This document shows, in pieces, positions 1-12,705 of a stretch of DNA of 64,000 nucleotides (positions are counted from its first letter, which is position 1; each line of letters opens with the position of its first letter). The DNA lies in assembly GCA_026120185.1 (NCBI GenBank), contig JANUWF010001190.1, positions 124,001 through 188,000 of the forward strand, given 5' to 3'. The position numbers and the translations under genes are program-made. This DNA is from Voacanga thouarsii. Its lineage: Eukaryota > Streptophyta > Magnoliopsida > Gentianales > Apocynaceae. The notes under the pieces are model-generated. The model had not been told where the DNA came from and did not search any database. It saw nothing but the letters and a program-made list of their open reading frames with translations.

Positions 1-1637
1 GGCAAATCAGGCTGGTTGGTTAGTTTGCAACTTTCAGTTATGGACGATTAAACAGATTGAAGAAGTTAATGATTCTTGCTATTCTTGATTAAGGGAAGGA
101 CTCCCCTAATCCCTTTTATTTTGCCTTATTTTGTTGATAACGAACAGGGAAGCCTACCAGATGATCTTGTATCTTGAAAGACCATTTTTTATGCAGTTGA
201 CTCTTCCGTCTCTCACTGCTGATGGAATGGGAGTAATAGAAAAGCACAAACAAGAGTCTGCAGTGCCTAAAATTGCTCCTGCAATGTTGAATGGCATTCT
301 GTGGTAAGCTTTATTCTGGTTCATGTGGCTTTCGGATGAGCAACACTGAATTTGTTTTCATGGAAGATTGTGGGTCTTCCTGGGCATCTTATGTTTGAAT
401 TCTCAATAGTTATTGCACGAATTAGATGTCACACCAAGGGGAAGAATGGATTGATTGTGTTTTATTGGATGTCATTTAGAACTATCGAACGGCTATTAAT
501 ATAATATTCTATTTACTATATATAATATTGTGTTTATTTTGTTACTATCAATTTTTTTTTTGGCCATTTAAACTATTTATTCATGAAAGGAAATTGCACT
601 CCTCGTGTGAATGATTCATTTAGTGTACTAGTAGTATTTTTTTTAAAATTAAATATACTATAAATTGATACAAGAAGTAACATTTTTTATAACTCTAAAT
701 ATTATTAGAGTAATACTATTAACACATTTCATTCGCATGTGTAGTTTTATATTTAAACTCTAAGTTTTAAAATATAAAACAAATGGTGTACTTAATAAGA
801 TATAAGTAATAATCACAATTCGTTATAAAAATCTGGCTACAATGATTAGTTAGTAAAAAAATTTCTAGTCAATTTTTTTAAAGACAAAAGCTTATGCAAA
901 GAATAAAATAAAATATTTTTTTCATTTCAAAATACTTATTCATGTATATATTTCTAAAACTAATGATTAGTTTCTTCCTATTGTACCTTTATTTATTTTA
1001 AGTCAACTAAACAACTTTTTAAAACTCTTATTTCTTCTTACTTTTTAAAAATTTTTACTAACTAATAGTTATAACGTTTTTAATATGAGTAAAATAGAAA
1101 ATTTATCTAAATTATTATATTATTTTCAACACTCTTAATTTGTGTGCAAAAGGTTTCATAAACAAGTATTTTGAAACGGAAAGAATATAAGATATGTTTA
1201 ATTGGTGGAAAAATTTTTTGCTTTTTTTTTTTTTGTCTAGTTGGTCGAAAATTCCCGCCAATTTTTGGAGGACAAAAAAAAATGTAAATTGGGGAGTTCC
1301 AAATGTTTAAGGAAGGCACATATTCGGCGGATTTTGAGCTGGACAAAAAAGCACGTGCACGAGCAAATAACTGATTAAAGGACTAATAATAGCTGTAAAT
1401 AATCAATCACGTTGGTTGCATTAATATAAGGGAATTAACTCCCATGCATAAGAAGGAATACGGACGACAGTGACGCACTGTAACCCATACTTAAATCGAC
1501 CCGGTGGAAAAAGATTACCCCTTTCAAAACCCTAACCCTAGAATTTCAATCGTCAGGGTACTCGTAACAATTGATGTTGAAAGCACGCAGCCACAGCAAC
1601 ATATAAGCCCTTGATAAACGACAGTCTGAAAATTAAG
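1..1637. other. Intergenic and 5' region of the YEATS gene
   Basis: I see no supportable gene here. The first 450 bases have more even composition and could be the 3' UTR or last part of a gene lying to the left. Bases 480-1300 are AT-rich and featureless. Just before the YEATS start codon, 1527-1541 holds a doubled telo-box-like motif (AAACCCTAACCCTAG), a common plant promoter or 5'-leader element of housekeeping genes. No convincing TATA box was found, which fits a constitutively expressed chromatin gene. Confidence 0.5.
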
Positions 1638-4600
1638 ATGCCTCACCCGTTGCAGAGCGAGCTTCAGTCCGATGAGGCTACTCCAAAGCTGCAGCGCATA
1701 AGAATTACTAGACCTTCTGAGGATTCTGAGAAGCAGGTACTCCTTGGTGCTACGTAAGAATTTGAATTTTTGAATGTTCTTTTTGTGCTATATAGATTGA
1801 AGTGATTGAGCATGGTTTCATTTTGTATGGAACTGCTACTTTCGTAGACGTAGTTGTTATCAATTATCAGAGGTTGCTGGAAACTATTTCTTAGCTAGCT
1901 AGCAGTATCGTCTGTTAACGCTATTTTAAGTTTCAGGCTCATGTGTGATCTTTGAATTAGGGAAAACACAAATTTGAATTTAAACAACTACGGTTGAATG
2001 CTTGACAATTTCTTAGCTAGCGTCATTATCTGCGGTGAAGCTAATTTCTTATGTTTGAGGGATGTGTGATATTTGAAATTAATGAAAACAGAAAATTGAA
2101 ATCACATGGAAGTGTAACTACAGTAGCGTGCTTCGAGATGTTGGGTTTTAGTTCCCATGTTTCCATATTGTTTAATGTAATTGACTTTCTGGGTTCTGTG
2201 CAGAGTTCAAACAGGAAACTCAAAGATGTTGAAATTTGTGCTCCTATTGTCTATGGAACAGTAGCATTTTGGCTTGGCAAAAAAGCCAGTGAGTAAGTGA
2301 GACACTGTATTTTTGAATAATTTCCAATGATGTATTCTAGTTTTTAGTTTTACTGGTGTATACTTCTAGTATCAATAATTAGTTTCAACTTGAAATTACT
2401 ATAAAATCAGGACTCAATCGCATAAGTGGACAGTATATGTTCGTGGGGCCACAAATGAGGATCTTGGTGTAATAATTAAGCGCGCTGTGTTTCAATTGCA
2501 TCCCAGCTTTGACAATCCTGTGAGAGTTGTTGAGTCCCCACCATTTGAGTTATCAGAATGTGGTTGGGGTGAATTTGAAATCGCTATCTCCCTCTTCTTC
2601 CAGAATGATGTATCTGAAAAGCAATTGGATCTGTGAGTTATTTGTTTCTTTGCTCTTCCCCCCCCCCTCTTGTGTGTGTGGGAGTTGGGGGTGGGGGTGG
2701 GTGGTTTGACCAGAGGAAACTACTTATATGGGCCCAGTCTTTATAGATTGCTGCATTGAGAACTTGTACCACATGCATTGCCTGCATGTTATACCTTCTA
2801 AAAGTGTCCAAGTTTTTTAATGCCTGTGCTCCATGAAGACTAGGTCTATGCAAGTATTCCTTATTCTAAAAACTGTACAATTTACGATATATTTTTGCCA
2901 TGCTTATTTCTAGGTACCATCATTTGAAGTTGTATTCCTCTGATGATGCTGGACCTCAGTCAATGAAAAAACCTGTTGTTGTGGAAACTTATGACGAAAT
3001 TGTATTTCCAGAGCCATCTGTTGACTTCTTTGCTCGTGTCCGTAATCATCCAGCACTAGTTGTGCCGAAGCTTCCCGTCACTTACAATTTTCCTGCAGGT
3101 ATAGCTTCTTATATCACAATCTGCATGGTAGTAGTTTTTTATAGCTTCTTAAATCAGAATCTGTGTGATTTTTTATAATTGTTTTGAGATTTAATATTCT
3201 GTTTGACTTTGCTCAGTTCCTGTTGAAGATGTACATGAAATGAGAGGTGATACAAAAGATCATCCACTCAGTCAGTGGTTCGTTAATTTTTCAGAGGCAG
3301 ATGAGCTTCTGAAACTTGCTGCAGCGCGCCAACAGGTAAGAGATGTTTAGGATTCTATCAGTAATTTTTTTTTTTTGTCGTTCAATTCATTACAGTTTGT
3401 TCAGTGAACAAAAAACTGCAAATTATTGTGCTTGGTAGTGTTATGTTTAAGTGCTCGTGAAAACTAATAACTTTTAACAAACAATAGTGGTGCAGCAGCA
3501 TCTTATAGTCTGTTTATTTCTGTTTCAAGTTTATATGTGGCTTTTGAGTATGTAAATATACATGGTTTGGGAAGCCTAGATTAAATTTTTTGGGAGACCT
3601 CACCAAATGCATTCTTCATGCACATCTCTATTCCCAACTACTAGATTGTGAAGTCTCTAAGGGGGTTGGAATAGGTTGAGTTTCTTTTCCTCTGTAAAAG
3701 TCTCTAATCTTGTAGGCCATAATGCTTGGTCTTTCCTTTCCTTTCTATTCTCTGAGTGATGTGGTTGGTGTTTTTGTTTTTATGAACATAAAAAGTAGGG
3801 TTATATTTGGACTACAATTTCAAAAACAAAAACTGTTTTAGGGTTTGTTTTTGTGAAAAAAAAAATAGACCTAATGCAACTGAATTTCATTTGTTAAGCA
3901 TTGGTAATTTTGTTACTCAATCCTAATACATCACAATGTGGGTCTAGGGCCTGCATTTTTTTTTTTAAAAAAATGAAATTCAAAATCATACTTGCATGTT
4001 TTATAAAACTCTCCTTGTAAAGCTAATCCAAATATGCCCTAATTATCTATCAAGTACTTTGTTAATATCCACCACAAAAAAACACTAGCACTAATGCATG
4101 TGCACACTTTCATAGATAGTGATGGAACTGTATATTGCTGGAAAAAGACACTGAAATTAAGGGGAGGACAGCTGGTGGAAAGATGGTTACCATGGATGAA
4201 AATGACTATGGATAGGCTACCATAGGCTACCAATAATCAGATAATTCTCTTGCCAATAATGGCTTCATAATGAGGAACCAACTTGGATCTGAGTCTCTTT
4301 AGGGACTTACTTTTGCTAGTGATGAACCCCTGGTCCAAAAATATAAAGTGACTTTGATCTTCTGCTTCATGATTAGATTGGTAATGGAATACATAAAGGT
4401 GCAAAACCAGTCTAGTCCAAATAATTTTTGTATAATGTGCAATAGGGTTGTGTTCATTTCTGATGGTAACTACAATTTTAGTATGGTAATGATGGAATGT
4501 TGCTTTCTTTAGCATATTATTATTGCAAAGTGGATGAACTACTAGTTATGAATACCCCTTCGATGTATATTTTACAGGTTAAAGTGGTTTATACTTGCTC

Positions 4601-5248
4601 TTTTGTGACGTCCCAAAATGATTGGCAGTTTCTTCAAAAGGAAATATTTAGCAATATTCTGCACATTTTAAAACCACCTCACTGTCTCTTTATTTCACAC
4701 ATCTACCCATTCCCCGCATGCTTCCTACTTTATATTATACCATATTACATTCTCAAGCATTGCGTTCTGTATGGTTGTGATCTAGGCCTGCCGTACAACA
4801 TGGATTGCAGGCGTATCAATTTTCACAAATTCAAAGTATGAATAATCTTTTTTCTATGTATGGTTGGAGATTTACAGATCAAATATATGTGCCTGGTTTG
4901 CTACAACATAGTTCTGTAGCAAGTATCTTTTGATCAATTATTAGGTTTTTCTATTGTGCCCTTTACCTTCCATATATATAAATCGATCCTTCGGTCGCTT
5001 TTTCTCTTTTGGATTGTAAAATAGGCTTTGTAGTTGTTTATTATAAACCATTTTTGAATTGAACTAATGAGTGCTACTCTCTTCTCACTTCAATTAAGAT
5101 TTTTAGAGTTGGCTGCTTCTTGTGCTTTATATCAGCTATTAACAGGGGTTTTGACATTACATTACAGGTGCAAGCTCACATTAGCAAGCTGAGAAGACAA
5201 TTGACCGTGATAGATGGACCTCAGTCATTTAAGCTAGCCTCTGGTTAG
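1638..5248 (+). CDS. YAF9A: YEATS-domain chromatin reader, YAF9/GAS41/TAF14b type
   Basis: Spliced CDS, inferred exons 1638-1736, 2204-2292, 2411-2632, 2914-3098, 3217-3335 and 5168-5248. All junctions are GT-AG and keep one frame, giving 264 residues, close to the roughly 268 of the Arabidopsis protein. The YEATS domain spans about residues 40-175, with [21 protein letters not shown] and [14 protein letters not shown] helical C-terminus ([20 protein letters not shown]) matches the GAS41 coiled coil. The family binds acetylated histone tails and is a subunit of the SWR1 (H2A.Z deposition) and NuA4 (histone acetyltransferase) complexes in the nucleus. Intron 5 is unusually long (1.8 kb) and carries a MITE-like element. 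The start is the first ATG, followed by the family-like MPHP leader. I am sure of the family; calling it the A rather than the B paralogue is less certain. Confidence 0.93.
3798..4039. mobile_element. MITE-like element in YAF9A intron 5
   Basis: The ends are imperfect inverted repeats: the left begins GGGTTATATTTGGACTA and the right end, read on the other strand, begins GGGCATATTTGGATTA. TA lies on both outer sides. The interior also contains facing motifs (TGAATTTCATTTG near 3880 and ATGAAATTCAAAATC near 3973), so the unit could fold back on itself. Short size, AT-rich non-coding interior and ends beginning GGG resemble PIF/Harbinger (Tourist-like) MITEs, but the expected 3-bp TWA duplication is not clean. 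Confidence 0.45.
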
Positions 5249-8200
5249 TGAATGTATTTCACCATCGAAGTCATATTTAAGAATTCCACAAGCTTGTTCT
5301 TTGTACATGGGTAACACGACTATTTCAAATGGGTAAAGTTTGTATATTTTAGACTGACTAATCTGTGGGAAGCTTGTCATGTTTTCTTTTTGACAGTCCC
5401 TTTTGATCAGGTGCCTCCTTTTTTGTATTCTCTACTCTATTTTTCTCTCTGCTGATGATTTGGTTGGTAGGTTAGGGGCACTCCTGCATTCTTTTGTAGG
5501 AATTGTGTCATTTCTTGAGTGGCAGCAGCAGATGACAGTCGGATGTCTGATTTTTCTATAAGGACAAATATCACTTGGTTGTCTGTTTTATGCGCTGCTA
5601 TTTCCTTTTTCAGTACTGAATTTTCTGTTGAACAGGTTTTGCCTATTTTTCTTTTCCTAGAAACATAAAAGGCTTGTAAAATTATGTGAAGAATCTATTA
5701 TTTACCCAGCTTTTGTCAGTTTAAAGTAGGCAGATTGAGATATTAATTATTTATGCATTGAATTTAATCCCTTACTCCACCTGATATGTACCTTTTTCTA
5801 TTTCTTGTTATCAGTTCTATGTCCTGTTTGAGACATGATTTTTGACCTTTAGCTTGGTCTTGGTTGTATGTGCTTTAATGGATGATCAATTAAGAACCCA
5901 TGCCATAACCTTTGGTTTTCACTGAAACTTATCCTGACGTACCCTTCTACAAATTAAGGCACAAATTTATAGAGCAAGATATTTTGAATTTCGTGGATAA
6001 TATCACGTGTTGGTTTTCCATATGATTAATGTGGTTGAACTGAAAGTTTCTATGCTTCAGTGTACATCACTTTTTTCATAGGAGCCTGTTTGAGGGCAAG
6101 AATAATAAGGTCTTCACATGCTAAATGAAAATGGAGGTCATTATCAAGCCTTATAAATGCTTTTTGTTCAGTAGTCGTGGTGGTCCTGCTCTCCTGCAGT
6201 ACAAAAATTACATCCTTAGAGACTCTACCCATTTATCTCTTTCTACCCATTTATCTCTTTCCTGGCCATATTCATAGAACGTGGGAAAACGCAGTTTTGT
6301 AAACATTACATGTTGATATCTCATTCAATTTGACCTTGACAGTCTTCTCCAGTTATTTCAGATATTGTGCGTGAACCCTTTGGCTATGAAATATCATAAT
6401 CTTATCTGAGTATCTATTTTTGTTTTGATCGGGATGCAAAAGGATACATCTTGTTGTGCATATCAATATCCAGGCACTGAACTTTCAGAAATGACTTTAT
6501 ATTGTCTTATCTCATTGAAGTCTGAGCCTTGAAGTCTTGCTTCTAAATTGCTTGTTGAGTTGTAGAAGTGATATCTCTAAGCATTACCCTAGGTTCAAGC
6601 ACAGAGAGAATGGTAAGTGAAGCAGGGGCATGGCAGTTCTCTAGACCTCATAAAATGGAAACTAGTCTTTTTATCTGTCACTAAGGCATAGCCAGAATTT
6701 TTGGTGGTTCTAATTGTTATTTGTAATAGATGTCTGCTAACTTATTTCTTGTTATATGATCATTAGTTTATAGTGGTTAAATTGGGCAGGCTCACATGGG
6801 CGGTTCTTCTTGTTGAAACATTTCTCTTATATCCACCTCATTTTTGCTGAAGATTTGCAGCACAGAAAACAGAAAAGAAAAGAAAAGAAGGATAAAGGGA
6901 AGCCGCAAAAGTTTTCATATAGAAATGTTCAGAAACTTTCTGAAGAGTGTTTTGAGTTCTAGACGAACAGGAAATGTTTAATTTAACCATTAGGGGAATG
7001 ATGCAGAAAGTATGGCAATTTTCTAATATTCAGAAACTTCAGTTTAAACCATTACCATTGCATATTAACCAAAAGGGTATCCATATGTTTATGATAAGCA
7101 TTAAACTTAGTTTTGGTCTGATAAAAAGATTTTTCTTAATGAAGTAATTGTATTAGCTTGACTAATGCGTTGGAGATTTAAAACTAATCCGTAGACTAGA
7201 ATATAAGTGGAATTCAAATCCTTGGCACCCTAGTTGGCAGGTTGATTTCAGACTATAGATGTAGTGTCAAAACATTGTTAGACGTTGATGGCTTAAAATT
7301 GCGAAATGTTTCGAAAACAATTTGAATATATCAATAATAAATTGTACATTAAAACTTATTACCATACCCCAAATCAGTACAACTTTTTCTATACTGATCT
7401 TTCTCAAAGTTTACTTTTGCTCCCATATCCGTGCCAGACGAAGGCAAAGTTTCTAGGCTTCATATTTGTGAATGGGACAAAAAGAACAATATGCAAGCAG
7501 GACAGAGGCTCAGGCAGCTATGTGCTCTTAAATGCTGGTTCTGGTGATTCCAACTAGGCAGTTAAAAGACCTTCACTCAATATAAAGTGTGAAATGTTTT
7601 TAATTCTCTTTTGTTTTGGCCTTTGGGTGGGGGAGAGCGAGGTGCTGGAGGAGAAAGCAGAAAGGAACATACTTTCCCTATTAGCTTTGGCTGGTTTCAA
7701 AACTAACATGGCTATAGATAACCCATGTCATCACAATCACTGTCCCGTATCAGCTTGTATTCCCCTCTCAGATTGGAGGGTTCGAATGGACAGAAATAAA
7801 TAAGTAATTAACACGTTTGCCTTTGTTTTTGAGTTTTTTTTTATTAAATACTTTTGAGTTTCAAAAATCCAATAAGGAAGAATAATCGATAAAAATAAAA
7901 TTTAAATATTTCTCTTTTCTCTCATTCTTCCTTTCCTTTCTTTCTTTCTTTTTGCTTTGGTTCTTTGACCACTTCTTCACTCCACTCTCTTTCGTGCCGT
8001 CATTATATTCTTACGTTACCTTATTTCTTAATATTAATTTTGTCTTTTTTTCATTTTTTTTTTGGGATTCAAAGTGTTTCCTTCCTTATGATCTTACCTT
8101 CCCCCCTCACCATCCTTCCCTTCCATCTCCCAAGATAGGATGATACACTTGAGGAAATAAGGGAAAAGAAAATCAAACCAGAACTTAATTATTGTTGATG

Positions 8201-9900
8201 GTTTTAGAAAACAAACTACCATCCCATAACTTGCTCCTTAATTTAGATTGCTGCAAGAAGTTTCTTGAAAGCAACAGTCATTGCATGGGTATATCTAAGT
8301 TCAATGCTTTCTGCATTGCATACTTATCACTGTAAGCTAGATAGGATTACAATGAATGAAAACAACTGCAAAACCTGAGCTGGCAAATGCATGAATAAAG
8401 CAATAAGCAAAATATGAAATGCATGAAGTACATAAGGTTGTAAAAGGAACAGTGTTGTTTTGGCTTACATATCACAAATCCATGGAACCAATCTTATTCA
8501 GTGCAGTGGGCAATGGCCAACGGGGGACGATGTCTTGCTGTTTCACTGCCATACCGAGGCCTTATTTATAGCTTAATGTTCCCTTCACACAAATTCCTCC
8601 TTTTCCTCATTTTTCTTTTCTTTTTTGCCCCCTCAAGGATCCATTTCCTCATTTGACTGGCATGTTCTTTAGTTTGAACGATATAAAACAAATTTGGTTT
8701 CTTCTTCCTCTCTCTATCTTTCTGATTTCTGGTAGGGCTATCCAGGGCACCATCGATCTACAGTCCACACGCTAAAACCCTAATCCGGGCCAAGTAATGA
8801 TTCCAAGTCGCCCTACCACTCTGATACTGTAGTGTGTGATATCTTGATTGAAGCGTAATTGAACTTTACAAATATGGGATAAATTTTTGTTTGATAATAT
8901 CTAGTAATTAATATTCTAAGTAGTAACCCTTTTGCGTACCCTCCGTTTACTGAAAAATGAATGCTTGATCTTAAGCTGAATAAGCCTGCTTTGCCCTTTT
9001 ATGAGCAATTTGAGATTCATTGGCTATTAGAAGGGTAATTAACGGTTCACAGACTAAATATATATGACACGATTTTTCGTCCAAATCTGTTACGAGAATG
9101 GAGAGGCTTCTCTAAGTTCTCTTGGTACTAGGAGATATTTCAGAATCTTAATGAGCAATCATATTGTTGTAGGTTTAACCTTGATTCATAAAACGAAGCC
9201 TGGGAAAGTCTACTTTTACTCTTGCCTTTTGATTCCTAAGCTTAACATGGCAAGAGATTAGGTCACGATGACACATTCATTTTCTTGTTTCTGTCCTCCT
9301 ATAGCATTTAGCAAATGCACAGAATGAAAACTCATCGTGTCCTTTCGACTTTTACTAAACGAAGATTGCTTTCCAGAAAGGCAGTTCTAACATGTGGGAC
9401 GAAGATGATCAGCAGCCTTACATTTCTTGATTCTTGAATACATTATTAACCAATTAATTGATCATCTCAATTTCAATTTCAATACGTGACCTTACAACTT
9501 TACGTACTCTATGCATGAGTTTGGTGTACGTAATCCCATCAATTATTGATAGATGGGAAGATGAAAATATTTTGTGGTCTAATTTAAATATTGATATCCC
9601 ATTCAAATTAAAATATTATACGATTTTAAAATATATGACTTTATAAACAGATATGACACTAGATTTTTATACAATATTGAGTTTTAAATAATATTTTGTC
9701 CTTGTTATTCACATGTAAAGTGAGAGAGGGCAGTGGTCCGTTTTGTCTTTAGAAGAGGCAACATGGTCGGGCATACGCCCAATGGGGTATGGTCAGACTG
9801 CATGGCCTCGTACAAGACTTCCCAAAAGAACATCTATGCCTATTAGTTTCTTGCCCCCACAGTGCACATGTAGATGTTTCACACTCCTTCCTCCTCTCCC
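5249..9900. other. Long intergenic region, no gene seen
   Basis: Short ORFs occur (for example 7306-7557, 7594-7803 and 9064-9261), but none matches a family I know, none has plausible splice partners, and their composition is like the surrounding spacer. The segment 7805-8110 has pyrimidine-rich runs. The part next to 9900 is the presumptive SAUR promoter. I see no tRNA, snRNA or clear transposon ends. Confidence 0.5.
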
Positions 9901-9902
9901 TC

Positions 9903-9910
9903 CATAAATA
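9903..9910 (+). promoter_or_regulatory. Probable TATA box of the SAUR gene
   Basis: CATAAATA lies 104 nt upstream of the SAUR start codon, which would place transcription start near 9935 and leave a leader of about 80 nt. This decides the start codon: the in-frame ATG at 9789 lies upstream of the TATA-like site and is probably not transcribed. Confidence 0.4.
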
Positions 9911-10013
9911 CTTCCCCACTCGTTTCATTTTACGCCCACCACCTCCGAATATCCCTGATCATTCTCTTTGTCACATTTTCTCTCTTTCTGACCCTCCTCC
10001 TTCTCAAGCAAAG

Positions 10014-10328
10014 ATGGCTTTAAGGAAAACAAGTAAACAAACTCAGACAGCAGCCCTCAAACAAATCCTCAAGAAGTGCTCGAGTTTCAGAAAGAAGAAT
10101 GGCTACGATGATAATGGTCTTCCTCATGATGTTCCGAAAGGCCATTTTGCTGTTTATGTTGGAGAAAACAGAAGCAGATACATAATTCCGATATCTTGGC
10201 TGGCTCATCCTGAGTTCCAGAACTTGCTTCAACAAGCTGAAGAAGAGTTTGGCTTCAATCATGACATGGGCCTCACCATTCCTTGTGATGAAGTAGCTTT
10301 CTGCTCTCTGTTTTCCTTGATCAGATAA
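10014..10328 (+). CDS. SAUR family auxin-responsive protein
   Basis: Intronless ORF of 104 residues starting [11 protein letters not shown]. The conserved SAUR core covers about residues 40-100: [20 protein letters not shown], then [23 protein letters not shown] and a final LTIPCDE. Lack of introns and small size are typical. Known family members are short-lived proteins that inhibit PP2C.D phosphatases, so plasma-membrane proton pumps stay active and cells expand. Expression is usually induced by auxin or light, but I saw no TGTCTC auxin-response element in the nearest upstream sequence. The N-terminus is basic with no extra domain. The open frame continues upstream to 9789, but that part is proline/serine-rich and lies before the TATA-like site. 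The subgroup looks close to SAUR50-like proteins; the exact orthologue is not assigned. Confidence 0.95.
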   Translation: MALRKTSKQTQTAALKQILKKCSSFRKKNGYDDNGLPHDVPKGHFAVYVGENRSRYIIPISWLAHPEFQNLLQQAEEEFGFNHDMGLTIPCDEVAFCSLFSLIR

Positions 10329-10784
10329 TCATCAGAAAATAGCCGATTATAATATGGAGTTTTCATCTGCAGAACTCATGCTATATAAATATAACATAGT
10401 CGGATCGGTTCAGGTTATGCTACTGGTGCGTGTCATGACAGTGAGATCATCTGACAGAAACTAATTCTTTTTCTGATCATCGGTTAGGTGTATATGGATG
10501 AATCTGTATATCTGTCTGAGTATTCAGAGGTGTGATTTCCTACCCTTTGAAAAAATTTCAGGATCATAATGAAGAAGTGGGAGAGAGTTTCATTTACTTA
10601 ATGTGAATTCATGTGTTGATATGATAATTTTAATATTATTTTCTTTCTTATGTTATATTTCTTGGTATTTATATTCAACCCGACGAAAGAAATGGTTACA
10701 TTCAATGCCTTGAAATATGACTAAACCCTTCCATCGCGGAAGGAGAAATTCCTCCTTTCATCAAATGAATTACATGCAAAGTCA

Positions 10785-10894
10785 CCCCCCACGGATAGCT
10801 CTCCTGGTAAAGTCTCCGGGAATAGTCGGGCTCATCTGAGAGGGTGGCCTATAGTCTTCAGGAATAATCGGGCTTGGATTATTGAAAAAAAAAA
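10785..10894 (+). mobile_element. SINE-like retroposon with 17-bp target duplication
   Basis: A 110-bp insertion with an A-rich tail (12 A, 10885-10896, partly shared with the target site) is bounded by perfect 17-bp direct repeats AATTACATGCAAAGTCA at 10768-10784 and 10895-10911. A 3' poly-A and a long target-site duplication are the signature of LINE-driven retroposition. The body begins with a C-run, then GGATAGCTCTCCTGGTAAAG, which loosely resembles a pol III A box; a B box is not obvious. Inside, GGAATAGTCGGGCTC and GGAATAATCGGGCTT are an imperfect duplication. It is a short or 5'-truncated SINE, or else the 3' tip of a LINE. It lies about 0.45 kb downstream of the SAUR gene. Confidence 0.75.
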
Positions 10895-10911
10895 AATTAC
10901 ATGCAAAGTCA

Positions 10912-12498
10912 AGTCATGTTACTATTCAAGATAAACCTACAACACCTTAAATGGTTGAAACAGAATATGGTACTGGGAAAAAGTTGTCCGAGCCTCTTTC
11001 TTTCTTTGGCTCTCTATTGAGCGAACAAATTTTGTTCTAGGTTGTCCCTTTCATCTTGACAATGTATCCAATTATTTTGTTACCTGGTGATTACACTCAC
11101 CATCTCCTAAGTGGTATGCTGCAAAAACACAGAAGAAAAATACTGTTAAATATCGTAGATAATTAGTTACAAAATTTTTCTAAATTGATTATTAAGAATC
11201 GAAAGTAATTTTTAATAAAGTAATAATTTATGTGGTAAAAATGCGGTAAGAAGACTCTTTTATACAATACATGAATTGATAAAAACACAATGTGTATAAT
11301 TTCAGAACATTTTGCAATTAAATTTCACTTGTTTTAGTTAAAAAGTTAGGTCTAAGTTCCTATAACATTTTGCTAGTAGCGTTGATTTTCCTCCTTGAAA
11401 AACATCTAATTCAAAAGGTCCCATATGTTATCACACCAACAATCCAGTAGCTTTATAATCAAAACCATAGTTTTACAATAATTCATCGTGCAAAGTACAT
11501 TTGATTTTCCTTTGAACTGGAAAATTTGTAGAATAATCGATCACTGTCGAAAAGTGATAAAGTCGACCCAGCATAAGAGTCAACGTGGGATCCTATGTCC
11601 AGCACTTGTAGCAGCCGATTATATATATATATACTTTTTTTTCAACAACTAATAAATTCACAAGTTTACAACAGGAATATGCAAATTTGTCAAATGCTAG
11701 CACATATAGCTAGATTGGTCAATTGTGCTTTTCTATTGATTTCTGCTTGAATAGTTTTTAAGTTTTGACCTTCCGTGTACTTGTAACTCTTTGCTTTTTG
11801 CCTCTCCATTTTCAATAGATATACACGATTTTGTGTGTATCATAAAGTTAGGTGGGTTTATTTAATCATGAGCAATTGTTTTCTTGGAATAATCTGATAA
11901 TTTGATCAAAAAAACATGTTGGGATGCACATTCTCACTTGCACATGCAAATGGGACCCTAATATGATGATATCCGTAACGGTCTCTGATTTCAACGGATT
12001 AAATTTGTTTACACACAGTTTGGTCTGCTTTCTGATTATAGACGCAAGTACAAATAGTAGCTGAATAGAGATCAAAATCTCCCTCATTGAATGGAATTAG
12101 AGAAAGTAGAGACAAAGAGCACATGCTCTAGAGATGACTAGAGACATTTTGATTGACATAAAATGAGTTGATCACTCACATCATATTGTTCTTTCAAGAA
12201 AGGGTTGTTGACACAAAGCTTTAGCAGCTTAATTAACCCTTGAGTACGTCCTTATGAGTAGTTTGAAGTTGTTGAAGGTTTTCTTCATTACGTTACTTAA
12301 TTTGTTTTAGGGCAAAGTGATATTATAATTGATGAAATTTTGTAGTCTTTAAAGGTTTTTCTTGTTCCTCCTTGATTTTTTCTATGCATTATTGGTGAAT
12401 TTATGATTCCTTGTGTAACCTGTTTGTAGGGAAAGAAGATATTTCCCTTCACTTGACAATTTTCTTGCAAGTTTAGAATTAATCATGCAAAGAACTAC
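10912..12498. other. Intergenic, no gene seen
   Basis: AT-rich spacer. It contains a short TA microsatellite near 11620-11632 and small unsupported ORFs (for example 11866-12087 on the other strand). Nothing recognisable. Confidence 0.5.
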
Positions 12499-12705
12499 AT
12501 GTTTTTGACATTCTTTTTGTTTTGTTTCATGGTGGTTCCCTCACCATATTCAAAGCCTTCAAAGCCTCAATTATTTGGAAAGCATGCATACTTATCACAA
12601 CAAAAACGTACAAGTTTAACAAATCTAAAAGATTACAATTATTCATCAAAGCAAGTAAGTAGAAAATCATCAGATGGATCTAGGTCGACATCTCTAACAA
12701 GCTAG
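12499..12705 (+). CDS. Possible small secreted peptide, 68 residues
   Basis: I do not recognise this ORF. It begins with a strongly hydrophobic stretch (MFLTFFLFCFMVVPSPYS) that looks like a cleavable secretory signal, followed by a basic, serine/lysine-rich, cysteine-free tail ending KSSDGSRSTSLTS. That layout (signal, variable basic middle, short Ser-rich C-terminus) is what plant peptide-hormone precursors look like, but the tail fits none of the CLE, CEP, PSK, RGF, IDA, PIP or CIF consensus motifs I know. A run of about 20 A residues (12765-12784) lies about 60 nt past the stop codon. It could be a chance ORF, since length and composition do not exclude this. Confidence 0.3.
   Translation: MFLTFFLFCFMVVPSPYSKPSKPQLFGKHAYLSQQKRTSLTNLKDYNYSSKQVSRKSSDGSRSTSLTS

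Noticed and set aside
7306..7803. Two plus-strand ORFs of 83 and 69 codons in the YAF9A-SAUR spacer
   Set aside because: No recognisable motif, no splice context, base composition like the spacer.
9789..10013. In-frame upstream extension of the SAUR ORF to an ATG at 9789
   Set aside because: It lies upstream of the TATA-like box, is Ser/Pro-rich and not SAUR-like. The ATG at 10014 gives the normal family length.
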